A stretch of DNA of 64,000 bases. Origin: Mastigias papua. Lineage: Eukaryota; Cnidaria; Scyphozoa; Rhizostomeae; Mastigiidae. Both the position numbers and the translations under genes were made by a program. Location: assembly GCA_964019165.1 (NCBI GenBank), contig OZ025267.1, forward strand, positions 6,315,252 to 6,379,251, read 5' to 3'. Below the pieces are notes generated by a model that was given only the letters and a program-made list of their open reading frames with translations, had not been told where the DNA came from and did no database searches. Positions 29,242 to 43,163 of this stretch are shown here, one piece after another. Every line of letters begins with the position of its first letter. The first letter of the stretch is position 1.

Positions 29242-30678
29242 ATGATGGATATTTCTGAAGATGGAGCTTCAATAAACAGAGTTTCAGGGCAGTGCAAGAT
29301 GACTTCTGATGATTCTCAAGATTTCCATGAATGCAATTCAGATATAGAAAATTATGATCAGACGGAGTTGAAAAATACATCTGAAGAAGATATTTTTATG
29401 GGCCTAACTCCGAAGAGATGGGCAGTGCTATTCCTATTTTCAATGATAAGTATGGCGAATGCTGCCTTGTGGATAACTATTCCATCTATAAGTAATATTT
29501 CAATGGCATATTACGATATTAGTGCAATTAGTGTGGACTGGTTTTCCATGTTGTTTCTCCTCGGTTATGCGATATTTGCTATGCCTGCGTCAGCGTTTAT
29601 GGAGAGATTCGGTGTCAAGGCATGTCTCCTTACAGCAGCATCATTGAATGGTGTAGCTGGGAGTCTTAGGTTTGCTGGAGTTGAACGAAGTAGGTTTATT
29701 TTTGTTTTTACTGGGCAAGTTTTTGCAGCGATTGGTTCTGCTTTTGTGCTCCAGGTTCCTCCAAAGCTTGCCGCAGTTTGGTTCGGCGAACACGAAAGAG
29801 CCACTGCCACGTCTATTGGAGTGTTAATGAATCTTGTTGGTGTTGCTGTGGGCTTTATCCAACCAACAAGTGTAGTTGATGATTCGAAAGATATGAACAT
29901 CGTACATGACGGAATGTTTTCGTTACTATTATCGCAGGCGTTATTCTGCATCGCTACTCTTGTTTGTACGTACATTATTGTTGATGAGAAACCACAGCTC
30001 CCGCCCTCAAGATCAGAAGCTCTTCGAGACATGATTTCAGGGGAATTTCATGTACATTCTTTTGGAGAAGCAATGAAAACACTATTCAAAAGTAGAGATT
30101 TTATTTTGACAGCTCAAGCATACGGGTTGATGTTTGGTTTACTAACTTGTGTCACTACGTTACTGAACCAAGTAACAAAATCACAATATGCTTCAGTATC
30201 TGACTTTAAAATTGGCATGATGGGATTTGTAGGCACAATATTTGGCGCTGTTTCAACTCTGTGCGTGGGAATACTCATTGATAGGTTCCCAAGGTATAAG
30301 GAAGTAGCTATTGTAATTTCAGTTTCTTCGGTTTTGAGTTTGGCTGGATTTTCTGTACTTCTTTTGTACTTTCAGAACTTTGTTGCTTTGTTTTTTTTCT
30401 TTTGCCTATTTAATGTGGCACTTATCCCATTTTTAGGCAGTGGCCTTACTCAGTTGGCAGAGATTACATACCCCGTATCAGAGGAACTCTCATCAACCAT
30501 TGCCTTAGTTTTAGGGAATTTTTATGGATTTGTTTCCACTTATTTCTTTGGCTGGTTACTCGATAGAAATCTCCCTCAGCTTACTTTTGCTTTGTTGACT
30601 GGCCTTTTTGGACTGGCAATGATTTTTATCTTCCTTGCCAAAGTGCCTCGAAATAAAACCATGGCTGAACATAGTTAA
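29242..30678 (+). CDS. MFS transporter, SLC49 (FLVCR/DIRC2)-like, single exon
   Basis: The 478-aa protein fits the length of the SLC49 group (FLVCR1/2, DIRC2/SLC49A4), which carries heme, choline or related substrates across plasma or endolysosomal membranes. An acidic N-terminus of about 50 residues precedes KRWAVLFLFSMISMANAALWITIPSI (TM1). About 12 hydrophobic segments follow. SLC49-like motifs include VDWFSMLFLLGYAIFAMPAS, LNGVAGSLRFAG, GQVFAAIG and KLAAVWFGEHERATATSIGVLMN, with the long loop after TM6 at about residues 245-280. FLGSGLTQLAEITYPVSEELSS in the second half is also typical. The first of two adjacent ATGs was taken as start. The frame is uninterrupted and there is no intron, unlike the other host genes here. 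The exact substrate cannot be told from sequence. Confidence 0.88.
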   Translation: MMDISEDGASINRVSGQCKMTSDDSQDFHECNSDIENYDQTELKNTSEEDIFMGLTPKRWAVLFLFSMISMANAALWITIPSISNISMAYYDISAISVDWFSMLFLLGYAIFAMPASAFMERFGVKACLLTAASLNGVAGSLRFAGVERSRFIFVFTGQVFAAIGSAFVLQVPPKLAAVWFGEHERATATSIGVLMNLVGVAVGFIQPTSVVDDSKDMNIVHDGMFSLLLSQALFCIATLVCTYIIVDEKPQLPPSRSEALRDMISGEFHVHSFGEAMKTLFKSRDFILTAQAYGLMFGLLTCVTTLLNQVTKSQYASVSDFKIGMMGFVGTIFGAVSTLCVGILIDRFPRYKEVAIVISVSSVLSLAGFSVLLLYFQNFVALFFFFCLFNVALIPFLGSGLTQLAEITYPVSEELSSTIALVLGNFYGFVSTYFFGWLLDRNLPQLTFALLTGLFGLAMIFIFLAKVPRNKTMAEHS

Positions 30679-32891
<2,213 letters not shown>

Positions 32892-33429
32892 TGTAGTATG
32901 TTATTTAGAGTTTCTCTATAATTAGATAAATTTCAATATGTCAGTTGAGATTAGTCAAGAGTAAATTTTTTAAAAAGATATTTTTGTGGAAAATAGGTTC
33001 GGATACTTCGAAGTTATCAAGCTGGAGTTATTTGCTAGATAATGTTGGCGGTATATTAGGAGGCGTTGAAGATAGCGGTAAGAAACTTACGAGTGAGCAT
33101 ATAGAAATTGATGCGAAGAGAACTAAAAGTTGATAGAAATGGGAGAAAATTCATGAGTAATATGCAAAACATTGAATGTAATATGAACTCTGTAAAATGA
33201 AGTTTGCAGAAGTTCATTATGGAGGCATTGTTGGCTAAGTGAACTGTGTTACAAGTGACTGGATATATAGGCGTAGGATTTTTGTAAATAAGCATCATTG
33301 TAATTAGGTTTTATCTATTTTATCTTTTCGTATTTAAATTGTAGTAGAAGTTGGCCTTAATTAGCATTAATGTGCTGCGTTCTTTTTTTTCTGTTTATTA
33401 TTTTAAAAAGCCAACTGTAAAGAATTATA

Positions 33430-33613
33430 TACATACATACATACATACATACATACATACATACATACATACATACATACATACATACATACATACATAC
33501 ATACATACATACATACATACATACATACATACATACATACATACATACATACATACATACATACATACATACATACATACATACATACATACATACATAC
33601 ATACATACATACA

Positions 33614-33641
<28 letters not shown>
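33430..33641. repeat. (CATA)n microsatellite
   Basis: About 53 perfect CATA units. Because four is not a multiple of three but the 12-bp period is, several frames stay open across it (His-Thr-Tyr-Ile or Met-Tyr-Val-Cys repeats). These are not genes. Confidence 0.98.
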
Positions 33642-33644
<3 letters not shown>

Positions 33645-33776
33645 GTTATGAATGTTTGCAGTTTACAGAGAGAAGATATAGAACAGTTAGATAAGAGCGT
33701 GAACGTTATATTGGGTAATAACGGTTTCCACAGAAGACAGGCAAGTGACGAAAAACTGTACTTGAAGAGTAGATAA
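33642..33776 (+). pseudogene. LINE reverse-transcriptase C-terminal fragment
   Basis: The frame after the CATA array gives REDIEQLDKSVNVILGNNG, then RRQASDEKLYLKSR and a stop. This matches the post-RT segment of some non-LTR retrotransposons, which reads like DIExLDRxxRKIL...H..S...RLYLPR. No intact RT lies upstream; 32945-33300 is AT-rich with only scattered lysine-rich codons. It is a relic. Confidence 0.6.
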
Positions 33777-34494
33777 AAGAAAAAGGCTGAAAGCTTTTAA
33801 TTGGTCATGGTGAACCAAATGAGCGGCTGGCTTCACAGATAGCCACCTGTGGCAGAACCATGAGGTTATATAGACGGGTAAGTATCCCCCATTTTTTGAA
33901 AATGTGGTACTTATGATTCGTCCGTAAATGTAGAAATAGTATGATTAGGATGGGTCTATGTTCAGTCGTTAATCTTACTTTGTTGGTCATTTCATTGCTA
34001 ACGATAATGGCATCTTTCTGACACCTTGCCGTGTGCTCTTTATTTTCTCTTTTTTTCAGCTTTCTTTTCTTTAGTAAGTGCATATTCCGTAAACAGAAAT
34101 GGCACAGGGATGATACGCTGGGGGGGGGGGCGCAAATGCTGCCAGAGTGCCGACAGCGAGCGAAACGAGAAAATTTTAACGGACCACACCTTTCAAGTCG
34201 ACTTAAAATGATATGACTCAAACTCACTTAGATGGCAATACAATAAAGAAACATGGAATTCAATCAATCAAGGTGTTCCATCCTAGGACAGAGGGTTGGA
34301 TCACGATGATATGTTGCTCTTACTGCTTATGCATACTTCAAACCTGTCCACTGAGTGATGTTGTTAAACCAGGTAGCCCTAGGTCTTCCTCTTCCTCTTC
34401 TGTCATTCACTTTTCCTTCCAGCAATGTACGTTGTAATGTGCTGTCCCTTACAAAGTGTCCAAAATATTTCAATTTCTTAATCTGAATACTTTT

Positions 34495-36278
34495 TTATAA
34501 ATCAATACTGTTGCCAACTTTGCAATATACATGTTCATTCCTAACTTTACATGTCCATGAAATTCTCAGCATTCTCCGGTAGCACCAAATTTCGAAAGAT
34601 TTCAATCTTTTACACATAAGCTTTGATATGGACCATGTTTCTGCTCCATATATTAATGTAGACAATATGTAACATTGAAGGATGCGTTTTCTTGTATCTA
34701 ATGGTATCATTCTGGATGTTAGTACCTTGTTCATTCTGCAGAAAGTTGTTTTTTGCTATACCAATATGTCTTTTTATTTCATCACATTTTCGATCTTCTG
34801 TTATTGAATGTCCCAAATAAGTAAATTTTGCTACTTGTTCTATTTCTGTACCATCTATGGTAATGCTGACTTGTGGGTTATTGGCTACCCTACCGATGAC
34901 CATTAGTTTTGTCTTGTGGGCATTTATTTTCATACTATATACTTTTCCATTGTCATTCACTTTATTCAGTATGGCCTGCAAATCTTTCATTGTGTCCGCA
35001 AGTAGGACTATATCATCTGCGTATCTCAGATTATTGATGTTAAGACCACCAATTGTTACTCCTTTGCAGTCCTCAATCTGTCTAAAAATCTTCTCTGTAT
35101 ATAAGTTGAAAAGACATGGGGAAAGAACACATCCTTGCCTAACTCCTCGTTTGATCTTGACTTCATCCGACATATTCTCCTCTAAACGTATGTATGCTTT
35201 CTGCGTCGAATATAAGCTTTCAATCAATCGAATATCTTTTCCATCTATTCTAATGTCTGTCAAACATTCTGTTAACTTCTCATGATTGACTCGGTCGAAA
35301 GCTTTTTCATAATATATAAAGTATAAATTAACTTCTTTGTTCATTTCATAAAGCGTTCATTGATCATTCTCAAATTGAAAATTCCCTCACGAGTCCCTTT
35401 CCCAGTCATAAATTCACTTTGCAAGCTATTAATTTCTTGTTCAATTTTTTCTCTGTTTCTGAGCAATATTATTCTTAGGATCAGTTTCAAAAGATGACTC
35501 ATTAGACTTAATGTTCTGTATTCTGTGCACATTTTAGCCTTTGGCTTCTTTGGTAGTCTAACAAATATAGATTCTTTCATGTTGGATGGTATATAACTGG
35601 CATTATAAATTTCATTTACTAGTTTATGAATGACTTCAAGCTCAAATTCATCTAATGCTTTTATCTCCTCCGATGTCAGTTGGTCACCACCAGGAGCTTT
35701 GCCTGATTTTAGTTCTATTACAGCTTCTTCAACCTCTGATAGTAATATTTCTTCTCCATCTACGCTCTGAACTAATAGGGGATTCCCTCTCTTGTCATTG
35801 TGTAGCTCACTCACGTATTCTTCCCATCTCGATTTTATTTCGTGTGTTTCAAATAACATTTTACCATCTTTGTCTCTAATGCAATTGCTGGCTCTCTGTT
35901 TGTACCCTTGACCTGTTATCTCCTTCACTTTCTTGTGCATTTCACTTGATTTGTGTTGTTCGTCCAGTTGTTCCACTTCTTCACACTATTATCCCACCAC
36001 TCATGCTTTGCTTTTCTACATTCTTTTGCTATTTCCATATTAATATGCTCATATTTTTCCAGACTGACATTCTTCATTTTCTTTCTTTCCGAAATCTTCT
36101 CTAAAATTTTCTCAGTCATCCATGTTTGCTTTGCTTTTCTTTTTACCATTGGTAATACTTCTTCTGCAGCTTTGGTCGTGCTTTCTTTAAGTGCATTCCA
36201 CATGTGTTCAATTTTCTCTTCAGTGTCTATCTGGATTATTTCCTCATTCATGAGTCTATTAAATTTATTCTGTACCAA
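34495..36278 (-). pseudogene. LINE linker and reverse transcriptase (frameshifted)
   Basis: 36278-35925 holds a Lys-rich linker (TWMTEKILEKISERKKMKN). 35976-35341 begins the RT with IELKSGKAPGGDQLTSEEIK, FVRLPKKPKAKMCTEYRTLSLMS and LQSEFMTGKGT. 35344-34610 carries YEKAFDRVNHEKL, RGVRQGCVLSPCLFNLY and LRYADDIVLLADTM, the YADD catalytic site, then KFTYLGHSIT. 34734-34495 adds ILQCYILSTLIYGAETW and ends the protein. The segments are in different frames, so the RT is not translated as one unit. There is no RNase H. Confidence 0.85.
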
Positions 36279-36578
36279 GAAGTTATATTCTAGTCTGATG
36301 TTTTCATCCTTCAGCCAGATGAACTGTAGATTGCCTTTTCTTTATCTGTTTCAATTTTATTTCTACTTTAATTGTCACTGGATTGTGGTCTGAATCAATG
36401 TCAGCACCCGGATATGTTTTTACTTTTGTAATGCAGTTTCTATATCTTTAATTGATAAGTATATAGTCAATTTGATTACGATGTATGTCACCAGGGCTCT
36501 TCCATGTGTACAATTTCCTCTTTGGTTGTTGAAATAATGCATGAGCGATCACTAAATTTGATGCCCAGCAGAAATTAA

Positions 36579-37277
36579 TTAACTTTTCGCCGTATACATT
36601 TCTTTTTCCCAATCCATACTTACTGGATAATCATATTGGTTCCCTACTTTGGCATTCCAATCTCCCATAATAATCACGATTTCTCCAGATTTGCTGTAGC
36701 CCATCACATTGTTGTTGCTTTCATAGAATTCCTCGTGTTCTTCATCATTGTGACTCGAGGTTGGTGCAAATACGTGTATGACATTAATATTAAAACGCTT
36801 TCCTGATAATTTTATCATTATAAGTCTGTCTGATACTTGCCAGAACCCGATTAGAGAGTCAGCAACGTATTTTTTCAACATAAATCCAACTCAATATTTA
36901 TGCTCATTACCACCAGAGTATATAAAGTCATATTCATCATCGATTATCCTACCATCATTTGTCCACCTTGTTTCGGCTACCCCAAGAATGTCTAGGTTCA
37001 TTTGTTTCATCTCATGTGCGAGGTTATCATATTTACCTGGTTTGAATAAGGTTCTAATATTCCATGTACCAATTCTAAGCATTTTCTTTCTAGTGTTCAG
37101 TTGCCTTATATCAGATACACACCTTCCATTAAGTGGTTTTAAATGTGAATCGTCATTCATTTTGCAGAGCTCCCTATTAGCTGGAAAGAATACGCCTCCT
37201 CTTTTGTCATGAGAAGACATTTCTGCAAAGGGACCAGATCTGTCTTCTATATTATCACTACCTCTTTTTCTCATCAA
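36579..37277 (-). pseudogene. LINE apurinic endonuclease domain (frameshifted)
   Basis: RIGTWNIRTLFKPGKYDNLA and DILGVAETRW are the first endonuclease motifs, in the frame from 37277 to 36891. The next segment, 36881-36579, is in another frame and continues through INVIHVFAPTSSH and VIIMGDWNAKVG, the third motif with catalytic Asp and Asn. The frame break is near 36.885 kb. The endonuclease nicks target DNA to prime reverse transcription. It is similar to the domain behind craniofacial development protein 2-type annotations. Confidence 0.82.
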
Positions 37278-37400
37278 ACATTGCTAACTATGGGATTTAT
37301 ACTTGGCAGGATCCAAAACCTTTCCAAGGTGACTGGCCACTTACTTACTTTCGTCGAAGAGTGCTCTGACGAGTCACATCTTCTTGCTGTTGCACCTTAA

Positions 37401-38126
37401 AGCCATTGACCTCATGTTAGGTTCATCTGCCTCTTTCGCTGTTCCAGTCGTTGTGCACTTAAGCTGGTGGGCACCGCCCTTAGTTTAATCCGACAATCGA
37501 ATCGGTGTACCAGGGTATGGCCGTTGGTGTGCACTACCAACTTCTTGGAGCCATAAGTGAGACTTTGGAGGTAGTGGAGGACCAATACATACAACCCTCA
37601 GCTATATTTAGCTAGATGAGTGACTGGATGCATGCAGAGGTGCTAAAGCGCCGAGAGTACATAGAAATCCCCAAAAATTTAAGCACCGATGGGGGCCTTA
37701 GTGAAATTGTTAGGCTCCGGCCCCCCCAAGCACCCCTGGTGGCCCCATCTCCTCTGTTTGCAAAGATTTGTAGCCCGTTGCATCTTTCGTTAGGTCAATT
37801 GAAGTATCCAAATAAGAAATTTCGGAGAAATCAGGACGTTTTCAATACATGTTGCCAGGGAAGTTTCAGGGACTTTTCACAAGCCTACTAAGAATTTCAG
37901 AGTCTATTCAGGGTGGCCACCTATTCTAGCATAAAAGTATGATTTGTATTATATTTGTTTGTAAATAATTGATTTCTCTGTTTATCAAAAGCCTATAACT
38001 AATGCATTTAGATTGCAAAACTAGGGGGTCAAATGCATCGCCATTGCGAATAGGAAATGTAATGACTGTCAGGGGATTATAAGCGGAATGTCAGGACAAA
38101 CTATATTTAGGCCTTAGTTACACCAC
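37401..38126. other. Spacer upstream of the LINE, no gene seen
   Basis: The part to about 37.6 kb may be LINE 5' UTR. The segment at about 37630-37740, with GGGGGCCTTAG and GGCCCCCCCAAGCACC, looks repetitive. The 91-aa open frame at 37616-37891 has no recognisable motif. Confidence 0.4.
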
Positions 38127-38823
38127 TATGGTTACACGATATCGGATTCATTTTCGCTCCGGATTGGTTCCACACCGTCTAAGTCAAAGTGGCTCCATTT
38201 TCATTTGAGTTACATGACACCGGATTGCTCCTATCTGCGGAGGCAAAAATGCTTTGTTTTATGTTGCTGTGAGCCATTTTTGAGTTTCTCTTCCAAATAA
38301 CAATCTTCACATTTTCCTCCTGCTTTCAATATCCATCTGCGGGCCTTTTTGTATGCATTATTTGTCCTATTTTTGAGCACCAGGTATTATATGACTAATA
38401 AGTCTTTGCTTTCATCTCATTTAATGTGACGAAAAAAGATGAAGAAACAGAAAATTTAGCTGCATAACTGAAGTCAACCATACTTCTGAGCTGAGAAGTG
38501 CCTTAACAGTCAGTCTGAAGTTAATTTTGCATTCACTCTCGAGAGCATAGACTGAGTATAGGGAAGAGAAAAGTATGGCGCCAGTTTCGAAATTGCTTTT
38601 CGCAAAAGGGAGGCTGTGGAGTGCGAACACATTGGATTCATGCAGTTACAGGACACCACGGTGTGGAGCGGAGTGACTCCACTTCACCTTCAAAGAGGAG
38701 TGATTTCACTCCACGAAAGCAAGTCAGTATCGCACCGGATTACTGCGGTGTCGGGTAGCTGCACCCCCTATCCGATGTGAAAAGTAATCGGGTGTGATAT
38801 GAATCCAATATCGTGTAACTGGG
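38127..38823. mobile_element. Inverted-repeat element (GTTACACGATAT family)
   Basis: GGTTACACGATATCGGATTC at 38130-38149 is mirrored by GAATCCAATATCGTGTAACT ending near 38820. Both arms continue with imperfect ATTC/GGATTG words. The interior repeats GTGGAGCGGAGTGACTCC-like short palindromes and has no coding content. Target duplications were not resolved; TTA lies just left of an outer GGCCTTAGTTACAC that may be the true tip. Confidence 0.6.
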
Positions 38824-40487
38824 ACTCTAAAGGGTGTGGCTCTATGAAGTATTGAAGGGGCTTTGTCACTGAACCCTATCCCCCCTCACTCCTAGGTGTG
38901 CTACGAGGAATCCTCGATGTCAGGGGTCTAATCCACAAAAAGGGCTCACTAAAAAATTTGCGAAGATGATATAGGTTGGAATAATGTTTTCAGATTTAGA
39001 TACAGAAGGAGCTTTACAGGAATTTTCATAATTTCATTGTGTTCAAGGATAATGACGATAGCAATCAAGTGTTATTTAGCAAAAATACAATAAATACTTT
39101 GATAGCATTCCAGCAAAAGACCTTTTCTACCTTTTGAGGAAAAGGATAGTGCTCTATATTCCAAGGATCCATGCCTGTTGTTGCGTGTCCGACTCACAAT
39201 ACCCCTTGCCTAACTTCAGCTGGTGCCACTGCTGATAGCCACATTATGAAATGTATGCATAAAGCAGAGCCTAAAGTAAGCAACTGCTCCAGAAACACAT
39301 TTCTATTAACAACATTGGGTGCTGTCTTTCTTATGAATGACATGATGGCTGTAAAAGAAATTTAAAACTAACAAATGGTCTAAAAATGCAACATAGCAAA
39401 TCGAAATATCACCTAGAAGTCAATACATCTAAAAATATAACATTAGAATAGATTCTAATTCATGTTAGTTTCCATGACCTACTTTTAATAAACATATATT
39501 TCATATTTACAGTTCCTCATTGTCCCTAGTAGCTGATCGGCAGTTTCAATTTGCAACTCAAAAAAGTGAGTCATGGCCACACCTACCTTAGGCCCTGAGA
39601 TAAAGGCAACTTGGGAATCCGAACATAGAATTAAGAAGTGGAACTGAAGCTCATGAAAAAAGAGCTCTGGAGCAAAGCTGCTGGGTATTCCAGGTGATCT
39701 AGACATCTGCTCTGTTCCTGAAAAGGATACAAGTGCTTTTTTCTTTGAAAAGTGTGACGCTGTTCATTGCATGTTTGTTAATTAATTCTGCGTATAATCA
39801 TGATTAAACTTTCAAATAGCGAATTAGGAACATTCTTTGGGCATTTTCCGTTTCTAAATCTGAAAAGTATTTTCCAAGCTGCGTATATCCTCTGTAGAGA
39901 GCTTTTAATGTCCCCTCTTTTGTGAATTAGGCCCCTTTGCTCCATAATTCCTAGTTGCACCCCTGACAGCTGTATGAAAACAGTTATAGAAGATAACCAA
40001 AGATGAGGTAAAATTTAAATAATAGTGAAAGCTATAACAACAAGGATTATTATGGTAGCCTGAGATGCAATTAAGAGCCAAGATAAACAACTCAGAGTTT
40101 ATTCTGATCTTAAAAGCGAGCGTCGAAGAAGATACGTACTATTGATATTCGAGGTTTAGAGCAATAGTAGAAACAGCTTTTACTTCCTTCGAAGTTTAGA
40201 AGCTTAGATTTGAGTCATTTGACACACTTAATAGGTTTATGTATTCGAGTTTCGAACCTTTATCATATATCCATTGATGCCAGGCATGGCCTGATATCGT
40301 GTTCTAGGCGCAGAGCACTGGGCGCTAGACTCGCGGATATGAGCCATCTCTCACTCTCATGCGCAAAAGGAAACAAATTTCACTCATTTTGGTACACAAA
40401 CTGTAAACAGAGACTACTCGCTTATGGCGATAATAGGTACTGACTGATTTTGCACACTTCTTAGCTAAGCGACTATTGCTAGTGCTG
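38824..40487. other. Spacer, no gene seen
   Basis: Mixed AT-rich sequence with short open frames only (up to 77 codons) on both strands. None shows a domain, splice-framed exon or codon pattern that I can support. Confidence 0.5.
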
Positions 40488-40835
40488 TACACGTATTTTT
40501 TTTATAAGAAAAAAGTTTATAAGAAAATGAGGCTCAAATGGCCAAAATCTTAAGAAAATCCTAAGAAAATCACAAGGCTCAAGTTCAAGAAAATGCTAAG
40601 AAAATTACAGTTCATCTTCTTTACGTGCCAGAAATTGATATTGGCTCATTTTTGCAAACTCTCGTACAAAGATCGAGACTTATGGTGGCCCAACAATTAC
40701 AGAGTAGCCTGTTTCAGCCAGTTTATTCCTGCGAAAGTTAAGAAAATCGTAAGAAAATCTCAGCCTCAAATTCGAGAAAAGTTAAGAAAATTGAGCCTCA
40801 GGAAAAAAGTGTTTTTCTTATAAAAAAAACGTGTA
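40488..40835. mobile_element. TTAAGAAA-word repeat with inverted tips, copy B
   Basis: The left tip TACACGTATTTTTTTTATAA and right tip TTATAAAAAAAACGTGTA are inverted copies. Inside, CTAAGAAAA or TTAAGAAAA recurs about eight times, and GAGGCTCAA/TTGAGCCTC occurs near both ends. TGTAC is found at both outer sides (40486-40490 and 40836-40840). Copies related to it are at about 20.7 and 55.2 kb. It is non-coding. Confidence 0.7.
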
Positions 40836-41448
40836 TGTACTCAGCGGCTTTCCCATAAGGGCTTGGGGACTCAATTGCCCCTCACATTTACCGAATGATG
40901 ATCCTTGGGATTACTTTTAAATCAGATTTGGCAATTTCTCATCAAAATATGCTCCCTACAATTACTCTGTTTTGAAGAATATTTGTTGAAATTACCAGTC
41001 ATTTGTGGCTAGTGGCATGCATCATATATGGGAGATGCATTCTACGTCAAAGTAAATGGCATGACGTTAAGCATTATGTTTGGGGCCACACCCCAGACTC
41101 TCTTTCACTCTTGTCGTTCCCAGTTCATTTACTCTGGCCAACCGGCTGTAGGTACTTGAAGGAGGTTTCCTTTACTCTTCTGAACTCCACTTCGCCAAGT
41201 TTCTGTGAAGCCTCCACGTTCGGGCAGTGAATGTTAATGTATTTTGAGCTAATAGGACGATGTTTCAAATACCCGAAAAATTTTGGGCCAAGACAGAAAC
41301 AAAATCTCACCAAAGTAGCTGAAGCGAAAAGAAGTCCTCTTAGCAAGATCCGTTGGCTATGTCTTAACTGAAGCCATAATTGTTATAGAGAAACCGAATC
41401 AGCTTAGGGCACTTTTCTAAATTCATGTTGTCTCATGATTGCATAAAT

Positions 41449-41641
41449 CCACGGGGTGGCATAGGGTGGCATAGGGTGGCATATGCCACAACAGGCGACA
41501 GGATGCCAATTTTGCCACCCCTGGGGAATTTTTTTGCAATTTTTTTATTGCTTTATCTTTGTAGTTAAGGGGAATCTCCTGAAATTTTGGTTGATTTCGA
41601 CTTTAGCTTTTGCGGCTTGCGAGAAAATTCATTCTTTTTAT

Positions 41642-41672
<31 letters not shown>

Positions 41673-41708
41673 CACACGCACACACGCACACACGCACACA
41701 CACACACA
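41449..41708. repeat. GGGTGGCATA triplet repeat and (AC)n
   Basis: GGGTGGCATA occurs three times in a row at about 41454-41484. (AC)n with AC-to-GC interruptions covers 41641-41708. Confidence 0.9.
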
Positions 41709-42063
41709 GAGTATCTATTTGATTGTGATAACGTAAAGTGTGAAGAAAATTCTCTAATTTTGTACCACGTGATTTCTCCACGACAATTTTGCTAAGTTTG
41801 AAAAACCGGCTTGGCTACTGGCTGGCAATCATCCCCCCTGCTAATTGAATTTTCCAGAAGCTTCCGACCCCCCTCCCCCGCTAAATTGAGAGCTCCCGTC
41901 CCGATGAACATTACTTCACAGTTCTCAGGGCTTTCCCACCATCTCGTTATTCCTATGCTAAGTGCATTCGGCCACCGGAGGTATCCTATTCAATTCAAAC
42001 GGCTTACAAGCCTAGTGAAGCTGTACGTTTCTCTGATCTCTCTCCCCCGTGAGCTCAGGTCAC

Positions 42064-42089
42064 GAAGTACTCCTTACCAAGAGTACTTC
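42064..42089. other. Perfect 9-bp hairpin
   Basis: GAAGTACTC, an 8-base loop CTTACCAA, then GAGTACTTC. The stem is perfect but short. No T-run or gene end is next to it, so a function is not indicated. Confidence 0.5.
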
Positions 42090-43064
42090 ACAAGTCATGG
42101 TCGACAGACTTCTTTAGTTTCTTTTTCAGGTATTTTCCTGAATATAGCTCCTTTCACATTACAGTGCTACCGTAGGTTCACTTGAACGCGTATACAGTAG
42201 AAAGAAATCAAACTCTTTTCGTAATAGTTTGATTATAGGACAATACATTTATTGCGAGTTGATCGAACACCCCGGGAAAAACACTAATCACCAAGGAGGC
42301 AAAACCGGTTCAAGGCGGAAGTATTGAGTCAAGACCGTGCAGCCAGCACAAGACGCAAAGTACAGCTGCTCGTACGGTAAGCTTATTTTCTTTGCCATGC
42401 AGTAGAGATAGCATATAAATGACAGTATGAGTGCCTTTTTAGCACCGTCATGCATTTATGCTTGATGCTATATCAACATGGGAAATACTCATCGTAAAAT
42501 ATAACAGGAAATACGTAAGTTTCTGATTTGCCACCAGCTCAGCGAGGACAAGGCGCTACACACTGGAAGTGCACCTCTCTATATGAAGCCTAACACGATA
42601 CGTTTTTTATGCTTGATGTCTACATCCACATGATACCCTGCTCTACCCCATAGCTCCAACAACTTTCTAAGTGGTGTTACATATACAGTAGTCACATGTG
42701 GCGAGTAAGGGCCATTCCTAAGATGATAAATTAGACTGTAATGGTAAGCAGGCTACCCGTTGTTTCACTAACTCTTCAACGTCTAGAGCTAAGAGATGAC
42801 GGAGGAAAGCATGTAAATCTAAATAGCTAGAGGTATCTACGGGCATATGGGGGAATGTGACAAATGCCCAATAAGATTCTTGCTTTATAAGAACACCTCC
42901 TCTTTTCTGAGCCATAGTATTTCAAATGTGTTGATTTTCAGCCGAAGATTATTGATAGAATATTCTTAAATTGCAGCTATTTCGAACGTTAGCAGTGTTA
43001 CAAACTATACTCTTTTTAGAAACTGTGTGTGACTTTAACGAAAAGCGGAGTAAACATTTAGAAT
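42090..43064. other. Spacer, no gene seen
   Basis: Short unrecognised open frames only (maximum about 65 codons). No motif supports a gene. Confidence 0.45.
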
Positions 43065-43163
43065 GTGCACGTATGTTTTGAATAGCCCCCTACAGTCTAC
43101 TAACATACAAAATTATTCTGTATGTTAGTGGATTTTAGGGGGGCATTCAAAACATACGTGCAC
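43065..43163. repeat. 99-bp near-perfect palindrome
   Basis: GTGCACGTATGTTTTGAATA at the left is mirrored by the sequence ending CATACGTGCAC at 43163. Both arms carry CCCCCT/GGGGGG and a CTAACATACA/TGTATGTTAG pair next to a loop of about 9 bases (around 43109-43117). A few mismatches lie mid-arm. It may be a tiny MITE or the remains of a foldback element. Confidence 0.8.

Larger units (their letters stand above)
34240..37400 (-). mobile_element. RTE-like LINE, near full length, inactivated
   Basis: On the minus strand an APE-type endonuclease is followed by a reverse transcriptase, in about 3.2 kb, the usual RTE length. The 3' end (low coordinates) has a TTGATTGATTGAATT tract near 34258, like the short tandem tails of RTE elements. 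The protein reads in at least five frame segments with gaps, so it has frameshifts and stops. The 5' limit near 37.4 kb is approximate; sequence to about 37.6 kb may be its 5' UTR. Confidence 0.8.

Noticed and set aside
33351..33776. 141-codon frame through the CATA array
   Set aside because: The 12-bp period keeps frames open. Only the last 45 codons, after the array, carry LINE-like sequence.
41811..42185. 124-codon open frame
   Set aside because: No domain, no splice context, and the start overlaps C-rich repeat text.
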